The translations under genes were made by a program, and so were the position numbers. The notes below the pieces were generated by a model. It was not told the origin of the DNA and did no database searches. It saw nothing but the letters and a program-made list of their open reading frames with translations. 64,000 nucleotides of DNA from Hyphomicrobiales bacterium. Its GTDB lineage: Bacteria > Pseudomonadota > Alphaproteobacteria > Rhizobiales > Xanthobacteraceae. The stretch is from the NCBI GenBank assembly GCA_013911975.1, contig JACESF010000012.1, positions 1 through 64,000 on the forward strand, in the 5' to 3' direction. Every line of letters starts with the position of its first letter. Positions within the stretch are counted from its first letter, which is position 1. Positions 43,226 to 51,888 of the stretch are shown here, piece by piece.

Positions 43226-43375
43226 TGCCGCACAACCTGAAGCGAGGCGCTTTCGTTCCACCGCTCAAGCGCTCTCAAAGGCCTGGAGCAGCTTAAGACG
43301 GCCTACGGACTGGAACGGCGAGGACCGGCCATCGTTATGGTCGGTGGCCCCACGGGCCGGGACGGGTAAGCGACC

Positions 43376-44260
43376 ATGGCCATGCGCGCGAGTTGGAAGG
43401 GTTTCCTCACGGTGGGGGCGCTGAGTTGCAGCGTGGCCCTCTACGCCGCCGCGTCCACATCCGAGCGTATCGCGCTGCACATGGTGAACCGGAAGACCGG
43501 CCATCGCCTGCGCCGCCAGTATGTGGACGAGGAGACCGGGACGGTCGTCGAGAGCGACGACCAGGTGAAGGGCTACGAGGTCTCCAAGGGCGAATATGTG
43601 ACCCTGGAGGGCGACGAGGTGGCGGATCTGGTGCCCGAGAGCACGCGCACCATCGCGGTGAACACCTTCCTCGCCTGCACCGACATCGACACCACCTATC
43701 TGGACCGGCCCTATTTCCTCGCCGCCGTGGATGCCCCCAGTGCGGAGGTCCTGGGCCTTCTGGCGGCCGGCCTCGCGGATCGCAAGGCGGCGGCCTTGGG
43801 GGAAGCGGTGCTGTTCCGGCGGGTGCGGCGCCTGCTCATCCGGCCCGGCCTGGAGGGAAATGCGCTGCTCGCCTCCACCCTCAATTTCGACTACGAGGTC
43901 CGCGCCGCCGAGGAGGTTTTCCGGAACCTGCCCACCGCGCGGATTCCGGACGAGATGCTGGACCTCGCCACCCACATCATTCGCTCGAAATCGGGCACCT
44001 TCGACCCCGCCGCGCTCGATGACCGCTACGAGACCGCCCTCGCGGAGCTGGTGCGCGCGAAGATGGAGGGCAAGCCCCTGCCCAAGCCGGCGCCGCGCCG
44101 CACGGAGAAAGTGGTGAACCTGCTGGACGCCCTGCGCGCCAGCGCCGACGCTTCTGGCAAAGGCGCGGGCCCGAAGGCCGCAGGTGCCAAAAGCCGGGCG
44201 AAGCCGCGCAAGCGGGCGGCGACGGGCACGCGCACTGACCGCGCCAGGAAGGCAGGGTGA
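43376..44260 (+). CDS. ku: non-homologous end joining protein Ku (copy 1)
   Basis: Homodimeric DNA-end-binding protein that recruits LigD to double-strand breaks. The 294-residue product has the bacterial Ku core: [67 protein letters not shown], and [20 protein letters not shown]. The C-terminal tail is lysine- and arginine-rich (residues about 250-294), as in other bacterial Ku proteins that bind DNA and LigD through it. It is followed three bases later by ligD. Confidence 0.95.
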   Translation: MAMRASWKGFLTVGALSCSVALYAAASTSERIALHMVNRKTGHRLRRQYVDEETGTVVESDDQVKGYEVSKGEYVTLEGDEVADLVPESTRTIAVNTFLACTDIDTTYLDRPYFLAAVDAPSAEVLGLLAAGLADRKAAALGEAVLFRRVRRLLIRPGLEGNALLASTLNFDYEVRAAEEVFRNLPTARIPDEMLDLATHIIRSKSGTFDPAALDDRYETALAELVRAKMEGKPLPKPAPRRTEKVVNLLDALRASADASGKGAGPKAAGAKSRAKPRKRAATGTRTDRARKAG

Positions 44261-44263
44261 CCT

Positions 44264-46876
44264 ATGGCCGGCCTCGACACCTATCGCGCCAAGCGCGACT
44301 TCACCGCCACCCCCGAGCCCCGGGGCGGACGCGGCAAGGCTGCGCGATCCCAGGCCGCCGCCTTCGTCATCCAGAAGCACGCGGCCCGGCGCCTGCACTA
44401 TGACCTGCGCCTGGAAATGGACGGGGTGCTGAAAAGCTGGGCCGTCACGCGCGGCCCCAGCCTCGTGCCCGGCGAGAAGCGGCTCGCGGTCCATGTGGAG
44501 GACCATCCCCTGGACTATGGCAGTTTCGAGGGGACCATCCCCGAGGGCCATTACGGCGCCGGCCGCGTCATCGTGTGGGATCGCGGCACCTGGACGCCGG
44601 TGGGCGATCCGGCGAAGGGCCTGAAGAAAGGCCATCTCGAATTCACCCTCGCGGGCGAGAAGCTGACCGGCCGTTGGCATCTGGTCCGCATGGCGCCGCG
44701 CCCCGGCGAGAAGACCGACAATTGGCTGCTCATCAAGGCGGAGGACGAGGCCGCGCGGGGGCAGGACGACCCCGACATCACCCAAAGCGCGCCGCTGTCC
44801 GTCGTCTCGGGCCGCGCCGTGGAAGACGTGGGCACCTTGCCGCCGAAAGGAAAGGCCGCGAAGGCCAAAGCGGCACAGTCCCCGGCGACCGGGCGGAAGG
44901 CCCCCGTCAAAGCCGCCAAGCCCGCGCGCAAGACCGGCGCGGCGAAGGCTGAGTCCGGCAAGGCTGCGCTTGCCAAGCCTCCATCCCCCGAAGACCTGCC
45001 GAAGGGCGCGAAGGCGGCGGGGCTGCCGGATTTCGTGCCTCCCGCCCTGGCCTCTCTGGCCGCGCGCGCGCCCGGCGGGCCGCGCTATCTGCATGAGATC
45101 AAGTTCGACGGCTACCGCATCCAGGCGCGGCTGGAGGATGGCCGTGTCCGTCTGCTGACGCGCACCGGCCTCGACTGGACCGAGCGCTTCGGGGCGGACC
45201 TCGCCGCCGCCATCGCCCGTCTTCCCGCCCGCGCCGCGCTGCTGGACGGGGAAGTGGTGGTGGAAGGCGGTACCGGCGCCTCGGACTTCTCCGCCCTCCA
45301 GGCGGACCTGTCCGAGGGCCGCTCCGACCGTTTCGCCTATTACGCCTTCGACCTGCTGCATCTGGACGGATACGACCTGACGGCCGTGCCGCTGGAGGCC
45401 CGCAAGGCGATGCTGGAGCGCCTCATCGGGCCGGCACCGGACGGCGCGGCCAAGACGTCGCTGCGCTACAGCGCGCATTTCGAGGATGACGGCGCGCTGG
45501 TGCTCCAGCATGCCTGCCGCCTCAGCCTGGAGGGCGTGGTCTCCAAGCTCAAGGATGCGCCCTACCGCTCCGGCCGCACGCGGGACTGGATCAAGTCCAA
45601 ATGCGCCGAGCGCCAGGAATTCGTCATCGGCGGATTCGTGCCCTCCACCACCACGCGCGACTCCATCGGGTCGCTGGCCCTGGGCGTGTTCGAGAAGGAG
45701 CGCCTCGCCTATGTGGGGCGGGTCGGCACGGGCTTTTCCAATCGCGTGGCGCGGGACCTCCACACCTTGCTCGCAGCCGACGCGACGAAGACGAGCCCGT
45801 TCGCCGGCCACCTCACCGCCGAGGAGGCGCGCGGCGTCACCTTCGTGGCGCCCATGCATGTGGCCGAGGTGGAATTCCGCGCCTGGACTGGCGATGGCCA
45901 TCTGCGCCATGCCGCGTTCAGGGGCCTGCGGGACGACAAGCCGGCGGCGGAGGTGGTGCGCGAGCCCGCCGCCACGCCGCAGGCCGCGCCGCCGCCCAAG
46001 CGCCGCGTGGCGCTCACCCATCCCGACCGGGTGTATTGGTCGGACGCGGGCGTCACCAAGGAGGGGCTGGCGGACTATTATGCAGAGGTGTGGCCGCGCA
46101 TCGCGCCGTTCGTGGCGGGCCGCCCGCTCGCCTTGGTCCGGTGTCCGGAGGGCATAGAGGGGCCGCACTTCTTCCAGAAGCATCCCTGGAAGGGGGCGCA
46201 CAAGGCCATTCTCCACGTGCCGGACCCCGCCGACCCCAAGGGCGCGCCCTTCGTCGCCACCCGCGACCTGGACGGCCTCATGGCCCTGGTCCAGGGCGCA
46301 GCGCTGGAGATCCATCCCTTTGGCGCGCCCCTCGCGGACTGGGAGCGGCCGGACATCCTGGTCATGGATCTCGACCCTGGCGAGGGCGTCGGCTGGGAGG
46401 CGGTGATCGCGGCGGCGGAGGAGGTGAAGGCCCGCCTCGAAGCCGCCGGCCTCGCCGCCTTCGTGAAGACCTCGGGCGGAAAGGGCCTGCATGTCTGCGC
46501 CCCGTTGAAGCCCAAGGCGCAATGGCCGGAGGTGAAGGCTTTCGCCAAGGCCATGGCCGACGCCATGGCGGCCGACGCGCCGGACCGCTTCGTTTCCACC
46601 ATCGCCAAGGCGAAGCGCCGCGGGCGCATCCTCGTGGACTATCTGCGCAACCAGCGCGGCGCCACCGCCGTCGCGCCCTATTCGACCCGCGCGCGGCCCG
46701 GCGCGGCCGTGTCCATGCCGGTGGCATGGGAAGAACTGTCCGCCGATCTCGTCCCCGATCATTTCACCGTGCTCAACGCGCCCACCCGGCTCGCCCATCT
46801 GGGGGTAGATCCCTGGGCCGACTTCCGGGCGGCGGCCAAACCCCTGACTGGGCCCCTCAGGCGCGGGAGGAGGTAA
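44264..46876 (+). CDS. ligD: multifunctional DNA ligase D (PE-LIG-POL)
   Basis: Central NHEJ enzyme, 870 residues in three domains. The 3'-phosphoesterase domain is at about 30-180 (RRLHYDLRLEMDGVLKSWAV and VEDHPLDYGSFEGTIPEGHY). After an Ala/Lys-rich linker, the ATP-dependent ligase domain has nucleophile Lys280 in EIKFDGYRIQ, LDGEVVVEGG, YYAFDLLHLDGYDL and EGVVSKLKDAPYRSGRTRDW. The primase-polymerase domain begins near 584 (LTHPDRVYWSDAGVTK), with catalytic acids in LVMDLDPGEG and KTSGGKGLHVC. The PE-LIG-POL order matches Pseudomonas LigD. The stop overlaps the second ku start by one base (TAATG). Confidence 0.96.
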   Translation: MAGLDTYRAKRDFTATPEPRGGRGKAARSQAAAFVIQKHAARRLHYDLRLEMDGVLKSWAVTRGPSLVPGEKRLAVHVEDHPLDYGSFEGTIPEGHYGAGRVIVWDRGTWTPVGDPAKGLKKGHLEFTLAGEKLTGRWHLVRMAPRPGEKTDNWLLIKAEDEAARGQDDPDITQSAPLSVVSGRAVEDVGTLPPKGKAAKAKAAQSPATGRKAPVKAAKPARKTGAAKAESGKAALAKPPSPEDLPKGAKAAGLPDFVPPALASLAARAPGGPRYLHEIKFDGYRIQARLEDGRVRLLTRTGLDWTERFGADLAAAIARLPARAALLDGEVVVEGGTGASDFSALQADLSEGRSDRFAYYAFDLLHLDGYDLTAVPLEARKAMLERLIGPAPDGAAKTSLRYSAHFEDDGALVLQHACRLSLEGVVSKLKDAPYRSGRTRDWIKSKCAERQEFVIGGFVPSTTTRDSIGSLALGVFEKERLAYVGRVGTGFSNRVARDLHTLLAADATKTSPFAGHLTAEEARGVTFVAPMHVAEVEFRAWTGDGHLRHAAFRGLRDDKPAAEVVREPAATPQAAPPPKRRVALTHPDRVYWSDAGVTKEGLADYYAEVWPRIAPFVAGRPLALVRCPEGIEGPHFFQKHPWKGAHKAILHVPDPADPKGAPFVATRDLDGLMALVQGAALEIHPFGAPLADWERPDILVMDLDPGEGVGWEAVIAAAEEVKARLEAAGLAAFVKTSGGKGLHVCAPLKPKAQWPEVKAFAKAMADAMAADAPDRFVSTIAKAKRRGRILVDYLRNQRGATAVAPYSTRARPGAAVSMPVAWEELSADLVPDHFTVLNAPTRLAHLGVDPWADFRAAAKPLTGPLRRGRR

Positions 46877-47691
46877 TGGCGTCGCGGGCATTCTGGAAAG
46901 GCTGGTTGAAGCTCTCCCTCGTCACGTGCCGGGTGGCCATGTCGCCCGCCACCACCGAGCGGGAGAAGGTGCGCTTCCATACCCTGAACCGGGAGACCGG
47001 AAACCGCATCACCACCCGCTATGTGGACGAAGTCACGGGAAAGCCCGTGCGCGAGGCGGACGAGGCTCGCGGCTATCCCACCGGCGAGGATAGCCATGTT
47101 CTGCTGGAGGACGAGGATCTGGAAACCATCGCACTGGAGACGGTGCGGACCATCGACATCGACACGTTCGTCCCGCGCGACAGTGTCCGCTGGCTCTCTC
47201 TCGACAAGCCCCACTATCTGGTGCCCGACGACGAGGTGGGCGCGGAGGCCTTCGCGGTGATCCGCGATGCCATGGTGCAGACCGGCACGGCGGCGCTCTC
47301 GCGCCTCGTCCTCTATCGCCGGGAGCGCGCCGTCATGCTGGAGCCCCGGGGCGAAGGCTTCATCCTTTGGACCTTGCGCTATGCGGACGAGGTGCGCAGC
47401 TTCGAGGGCGGGCCCCAGCCGGATACGAAGCCCGACAAGGCCGCCCTGTCTCTGGTGCGCAAGCTCATCGACAGCCAAACTCGCCCCTGGTCTCCAGACC
47501 TCGTGTGCGACCCGGTGGAAGAGGGCCTGAAAGACCTGATCGCCTCCAAGACCCGCAAGCGGCCGCGCCGCAAACCCAAGGCGGCGCCGGAACCGCCCTC
47601 GGGCAATGTGGTGAACATCATGGATGCCCTGCGCCGGAGTATCGGCGAGGAGAAGGCCGGGGCGCGCAAGGGACGCCGGAGGGAGACGTGA
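46876..47691 (+). CDS. ku: non-homologous end joining protein Ku (copy 2)
   Basis: Second Ku paralogue, 271 residues. It has the same core: RAFWKGWLKLSLVTCRVAM, KVRFHTLNRETGNRI, TTRYVDEVTGKPV, GYPTGEDSHVLLEDEDLETI and RTIDIDTFVPRDSV. The basic C-terminal tail (RKRPRRKPKAAPE) is shorter than in copy 1. The paralogues are clearly divergent, so this is not a recent duplication. ATG 46876 overlaps the ligD stop by one base, giving a Ku-LigD-Ku operon. Confidence 0.94.
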   Translation: MASRAFWKGWLKLSLVTCRVAMSPATTEREKVRFHTLNRETGNRITTRYVDEVTGKPVREADEARGYPTGEDSHVLLEDEDLETIALETVRTIDIDTFVPRDSVRWLSLDKPHYLVPDDEVGAEAFAVIRDAMVQTGTAALSRLVLYRRERAVMLEPRGEGFILWTLRYADEVRSFEGGPQPDTKPDKAALSLVRKLIDSQTRPWSPDLVCDPVEEGLKDLIASKTRKRPRRKPKAAPEPPSGNVVNIMDALRRSIGEEKAGARKGRRRET

Positions 47692-47842
47692 ACCCTCAGA
47701 ACGCCTGCGAGATCGTCGTCTTCGCGATGGAATGAAGGTCGCGGCCGAAGCGCTCTAGGGCGACACCCTTCCCCTCCTGACCTGCGCCTGAACGGGGCGC
47801 GCCGGTGGGAGGTGCCGGGATCGCCGGATGCTCACGATCTCA

Positions 47843-48574
47843 TCAAATGCCGCGCGACGCCTGGGCGTCCTGCAGGGTCATCATCCTCTGCCGCACGTCC
47901 GTATCGACGAAGTTCTCATCCACCGCCTGGACCGCGGCCACAGGGTCCTGGCTGCGGATCGCCTGTATCAGCTTGTCGTGGAAATGCATCATCCGGGTCA
48001 GCGGGCCCATCTCGAGGACCATGCCGACATATTTGATGAATTGCGGCCGAATAGAGCGATAGGCCTGTATCAGGAATGCGTTCTCGCCGGCCTCGAAGAT
48101 CGACAGGTGGAACTGGTGATCAAGCGCGGTGAAGTCCTCGACGCTGCTATTTTCGGCAGCATCGTAGCAAGCCTGCCAGGACACCTCGATGGCGGCGAGC
48201 GCGGTGGCCGACCTGCGTTCCGCGGCGAGACGGGCCGCCGCCGGCTCCAGAGCCCGCCGGAACTCGAAGAATTGAAACAGCGATTCGGCTTCCTTGGGCG
48301 GCGCCGACGGCCGGGCGGACAGCTCCTTGCCCACCACGAAGGTGCCGAGCCCGCTGCGCGATTGCACCAGCCCCAGATGGCCGAGCACACGCAAGGCCTC
48401 GCGCACCGTGGAGCGCCCCACGCCGAGCTGGGCGCTGAGCTGGTTCTCGGAGGGAAGCCGCGTGCCCGGCGCCCAGCCCTCCTTGTCCAGCATGCCCCGT
48501 ATGGCGGTGATGACCTCGTCCACCAGGGTCGTGCGCGCGACCTTTTCCAGCGGCTTCACGGTGCGCAGCGTCAT
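47843..48574 (-). CDS. GntR/FadR-family transcriptional regulator
   Basis: A 243-residue regulator with an N-terminal winged helix (APGTRLPSENQLSAQLGVGR, then STVREALRVLGHLGLVQSR) and a C-terminal FCD ligand-binding domain. The FCD metal-site pattern is seen in ALDHQFHLSIFEAGEN and MMHFHDKLIQAI. Family members usually sense a carboxylate. The gene is divergent from the LysR gene. A TTGTCTGACAG site in the shared promoter fits the FadR-type consensus TNGTNNNACNA. It may control the LysR-Liv cluster or itself. Confidence 0.9.
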   Translation of the reverse strand: MTLRTVKPLEKVARTTLVDEVITAIRGMLDKEGWAPGTRLPSENQLSAQLGVGRSTVREALRVLGHLGLVQSRSGLGTFVVGKELSARPSAPPKEAESLFQFFEFRRALEPAAARLAAERRSATALAAIEVSWQACYDAAENSSVEDFTALDHQFHLSIFEAGENAFLIQAYRSIRPQFIKYVGMVLEMGPLTRMMHFHDKLIQAIRSQDPVAAVQAVDENFVDTDVRQRMMTLQDAQASRGI

Positions 48575-48649
48575 CCTGTCCTCGTCCGGCGCAGCGGCGT
48601 GGTGCCGCGAGATTGGGCAGTGGCGACTACTTTATCATCAGGCAGTCTG

Positions 48650-48662
48650 CTTGTCTGACAGC
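48650..48662. promoter_or_regulatory. candidate GntR/FadR-type operator
   Basis: TTGTCTGACAG at 48651-48661 has a perfect TGTC-T-GACA core and matches the FadR-family TNGTNNNAC pattern. It lies between the divergent gntR-like and lysR-like starts, 60 bases before the lysR start. The assignment to the adjacent GntR protein is an inference. Confidence 0.5.
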
Positions 48663-48721
48663 TACCATCATGTTTGTATTTTTGAAAGGGCATTCTTGAG
48701 TTTCCCTCACGGGAGAAGTCG

Positions 48722-49657
48722 ATGGAACTGAGGCAACTCGTCTATTTCAAAAGCGTCGCGGAAGCAGGCAGCTTCGCGCGGGCCTCCGAACGACTTCACG
48801 TCGCGCAGCCGGCCTTGAGCAGCCAGATCAGCAAGCTGGAAGGCCAGCTCAGGACCCAGCTTTTCGAGCGCCATGCGCGCGGCATCTGGCTCACCGAGGC
48901 GGGGCGCCTCTTCCTGGATCACGCCACCCGCATCGTGGAGAGCGTGGAGAATGCCCAGCGCGCCATGAGCGACCTCGCCACGGACGAGCCCCACGGCCCG
49001 GTCACGGTGGTCATGCCCACAACGCTTGCCCTGGTCATCGCCCAGCCGCTCATCGACCATATCGCCCATGCCATGCCGCGCGTGCGCGTCCAGATCGTCG
49101 AGGCGCTGAGCGGCGAGATCAGCCAGTGGTATGCCTCGGACCGGTTCGATTTGTCGGTTCTCTACGAGGGGCGCGGCAAGATGGCGGAAGGGGCCATCCC
49201 GCTCGGCCGCGAGGAGCTTTACCTGCTGCGGCCGGAAGGCGAGGAGCCGCTGGCGCCCACCATCCGGCTCACCGACATCGCGCCCTATCGCCTCTATCAC
49301 ACGACGCCCATCCATTCGTGCCGCCTGCTGCTGGATGAGACCTGCGCGCGGCTGGGCATCCGCCTGCGATACGCGGCGGAGATCGATTCCATCCAGGTGC
49401 TCCAGGACCTCGTGGTCCAGAAGAGCGGCTTCTCCATCTTCCCGAGCATCGCGGCGTCCGCCTATACCGCGCGCGGCATCAGCTATCAGCGCATCGTCGA
49501 GCCGGGCATGGGGCTGAACAGCTATATCGCTCCCGCCCGCACGCGGCCCTTGTCCGGCGCCCAGCGGGCCGTGATGCGCCTGCTGCCGCGGCTCGCGCGC
49601 CGCATCGCCGCGCAGGGCGCGGGGCCCCAGGCGCTTCCCGCGAGCCAGGCGGCATGA
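48722..49657 (+). CDS. LysR-family transcriptional regulator
   Basis: A 311-residue regulator. The N-terminal winged helix is typical (MELRQLVYFKSVAEAGSFAR, then ASERLHVAQPALSSQISKLE). The effector domain begins near residue 92 (GPVTVVMPTTLALVIAQPLI). The overall pattern is close to the Nac/CynR-like LTTR branch. ATG 48722 has GGGAGAAG upstream. It precedes the Liv transporter operon on the same strand by 164 bases, so activation of that operon is likely. In the gap, CAAT-CCGT-ATTG at 49697-49708 is a small dyad that could be part of an LTTR site. Confidence 0.92.
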   Translation: MELRQLVYFKSVAEAGSFARASERLHVAQPALSSQISKLEGQLRTQLFERHARGIWLTEAGRLFLDHATRIVESVENAQRAMSDLATDEPHGPVTVVMPTTLALVIAQPLIDHIAHAMPRVRVQIVEALSGEISQWYASDRFDLSVLYEGRGKMAEGAIPLGREELYLLRPEGEEPLAPTIRLTDIAPYRLYHTTPIHSCRLLLDETCARLGIRLRYAAEIDSIQVLQDLVVQKSGFSIFPSIAASAYTARGISYQRIVEPGMGLNSYIAPARTRPLSGAQRAVMRLLPRLARRIAAQGAGPQALPASQAA

Positions 49658-49821
49658 CGGGGCAGACCTTTCGCGTTTCCCTATAGGCGACTTACGCAAT
49701 CCGTATTGGTACAGCGCAGATCGCGCTTTCATACTGATTTCATCTGAACATCCCGAGCCGCGGGACCCCTATCTCTTAGACGTCGCTTCGGGATGCGGAG
49801 CGGCGAACGCCGGAGGTTTAC

Positions 49822-50937
49822 ATGCGCGCCGCAATTCTACTGGCCTTTACTTCCCTGGTTTGTGCCACTGTCGCGAATGCGCAGACGGTTCAGATCCCGG
49901 TGATCGTTCCGCTCACGGGGCCGATCGCGCTGGAGGGGACGTCCCAGCGCAACGGTGCGGTGCTCGCCATCGAAAGCGCGGCGCCCCTGAAGGTGGACAC
50001 CACCATCCTGGATACGGCAGGCGCCGCGGAAGGCGGGGCCAACGCCCTGGAGCGCGCGGCCGGCGGCAAGGGCGTGGTGGCGGCGGTGGCGCCCATGTTC
50101 GGCACGCAGGTGCTGCCCATGATCCCGCTGGCGGACGAATACGGCATTCCCCTCCTCACCACCGCCGGCACCGCCGCGATCACCGAGAAGGGCAGCAAGT
50201 TCGTCTACCGCTTCTTCCCGTCCGACATGGTGACGAAGCGCGCCCAGGCGAAATACGTGCTGGAAGACCTCGGCAAGAAGAAAGTCGCCATCCTCTACAA
50301 CGCCACCGCCTACGGCCAGAGCGGCTTCGATGCCCTTACCAACTACATCAAGCAGGGCGGCGGCGACGTGGTCTATTCGGACGCCATCGACCTCACCACG
50401 AAGGACATGACGCCCACCTTCGCCAAGCTGAAGGCGGCCAATCCCGACGTGGTCCTCATCCAGATGCACACCGGCTCCATGGCCCTTCTGCTGCGCCAGT
50501 ATCGCCAGGCGGGCCTCGACATCCCCGTGGTCGCCAACACCATGCTGACCATGCCCTCCACCGCCGCGCTGCTGGAGCCGGCGGAACTGAAGGGCGTGTG
50601 CGCCGAGACCTCCGCCTGGATCGGCAAGGGCGTCTCCCCCGCCCTGGACACGTTCATCGACACCTACACGGCCAAATACAATGCGACGCCCGATTTCTTC
50701 GCGCTTCAGCAGTATGACGGCGTGAACATGGCCATCTCGGCCGTAAAGGCGGGCGCGAAGACGCCAGCCGACGTGCAGAAATACTTGGCGAGCAAGACCT
50801 ATGACGGCGCCGCCATGTCCTACAAGTCGGACGGCAAGGGCAACATGGCCCACTCGGCGGTGATCGTCTGCTTCGACGGCACGTCGCGGTCCCCGGCGCT
50901 GGTGAAGCGCTACGAAGGCAAGCCCGCCACCAACTGA
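49822..50937 (+). CDS. ABC transporter substrate-binding protein (LivK-like)
   Basis: A 371-residue periplasmic binding protein of the branched-chain amino acid/aromatic carboxylate class. The signal peptide is MRAAILLAFTSLVCATVANA. The mature domain has IPVIVPLTGPIALEGTSQRN, FGTQVLPMIPLADEYGIPLL and KKKVAILYNATAYGQSGFDA. The ligand cannot be read from sequence; the downstream CoA ligase suggests an organic acid rather than an amino acid. ATG 49822 has GGAGG 5 bases upstream. It is the first gene of a transporter and catabolic operon. Confidence 0.9.
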   Translation: MRAAILLAFTSLVCATVANAQTVQIPVIVPLTGPIALEGTSQRNGAVLAIESAAPLKVDTTILDTAGAAEGGANALERAAGGKGVVAAVAPMFGTQVLPMIPLADEYGIPLLTTAGTAAITEKGSKFVYRFFPSDMVTKRAQAKYVLEDLGKKKVAILYNATAYGQSGFDALTNYIKQGGGDVVYSDAIDLTTKDMTPTFAKLKAANPDVVLIQMHTGSMALLLRQYRQAGLDIPVVANTMLTMPSTAALLEPAELKGVCAETSAWIGKGVSPALDTFIDTYTAKYNATPDFFALQQYDGVNMAISAVKAGAKTPADVQKYLASKTYDGAAMSYKSDGKGNMAHSAVIVCFDGTSRSPALVKRYEGKPATN

Positions 50938-50967
50938 CCACACGCGGACCAGGGCAGGCAGATCCAC

Positions 50968-51885
50968 ATGCTACAGCTCACCTTGAACACCCTCTCGCTC
51001 GGCAGCGCCTATGCGCTGGTGGCGCTGGGGCTGGTGCTGGTGCTCAACGCCACCAACGCCGTCAACTTCGCGCACGGCGCGCTCGTGATGCTGGGCAGCT
51101 ATCTCGCCTTCGCCATCGCCATGGTGGTCCCGGGGAAGGGCATCGTCGTGCTGCCCCTGGTGCTGCTCTCGGCGGCGGCGTTCGGCCTCGTCCTCGCCCT
51201 GATCGCCTATTTCCCCCTGCGGACCAAGCCGGTGGTGGCGGTGTTCATCGCCACCATCTCCGCCGGTTCCATCTTCGAGAATCTCGTCCTGCTCACCTTC
51301 GGCCCGGAGCCGCGCAGCACGCCGCCCATCCTGGGCAACAGCATGCTGGACCTCGGCGGCGGGGTGGTGATCGGCGAGCAGTCCATCGCGGTGATCTGCG
51401 CGGCCTTCGTGCTCATCGGCGGGCAATATGCCCTGTTCGCCCATACCCGCTTCGGCCGGCGCATGCGGGCGGTGGCCCAGGACCCGGACATGGCGGCCGC
51501 CTCCGGCATCAATGTGAAGCTGATGATCGCCTTCACCTTCATGCTGGCCGCCGCCCTGGCGGGCGCCGCCGGGATGTTCCTCTCGGCCACCTACTATACC
51601 TCGCCCACGGACGGCGGGAACTACATGATGAAGGCCTATCTCGCCGTGACCATCGGCGGCTGGGGCAGCATTCCCGGCACGGTGATCGGCGCCTTCCTGG
51701 TGGCGCTCTTCGAGGTGCTCATCCCCGCCATCCCGGCGCTGATCCCCGGCCTCGACGCCTACCTGCCGACGGCGACCCTGTTCTCCATGACGTCGTCCAC
51801 CATCGCCCTCTTCATCACCTTCCTCGCCGTCCTGCTGCTGCGCCCCCAGGGCCTGTTCGGCGAAGCCATCAAGAAGAGGGCGTGA
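50968..51885 (+). CDS. ABC transporter permease, LivH type
   Basis: A 305-residue inner-membrane permease with about eight helices. It opens LNTLSLGSAYALVALGLVLV and has the LivH block NAVNFAHGALVMLGSYLAF. The EAA-like loop region is RRMRAVAQDPDMAAASGINV. It pairs with the LivM half of the next gene to form the membrane channel. It lies 30 bases after the binding-protein gene. Confidence 0.92.
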   Translation: MLQLTLNTLSLGSAYALVALGLVLVLNATNAVNFAHGALVMLGSYLAFAIAMVVPGKGIVVLPLVLLSAAAFGLVLALIAYFPLRTKPVVAVFIATISAGSIFENLVLLTFGPEPRSTPPILGNSMLDLGGGVVIGEQSIAVICAAFVLIGGQYALFAHTRFGRRMRAVAQDPDMAAASGINVKLMIAFTFMLAAALAGAAGMFLSATYYTSPTDGGNYMMKAYLAVTIGGWGSIPGTVIGAFLVALFEVLIPAIPALIPGLDAYLPTATLFSMTSSTIALFITFLAVLLLRPQGLFGEAIKKRA

Positions 51886-51888
51886 GCC

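Noticed and set aside
33976..43300. Integrase or transposase for the putative island
   Set aside because: No tyrosine or serine recombinase, transposase or phage structural motif was found in any frame, so mobility cannot be claimed.
49697..49708. CAAT-CCGT-ATTG dyad as a certain LysR binding site
   Set aside because: It is in the right gap but lacks a clear T-N11-A motif with a second site, so it is only mentioned with the regulator.
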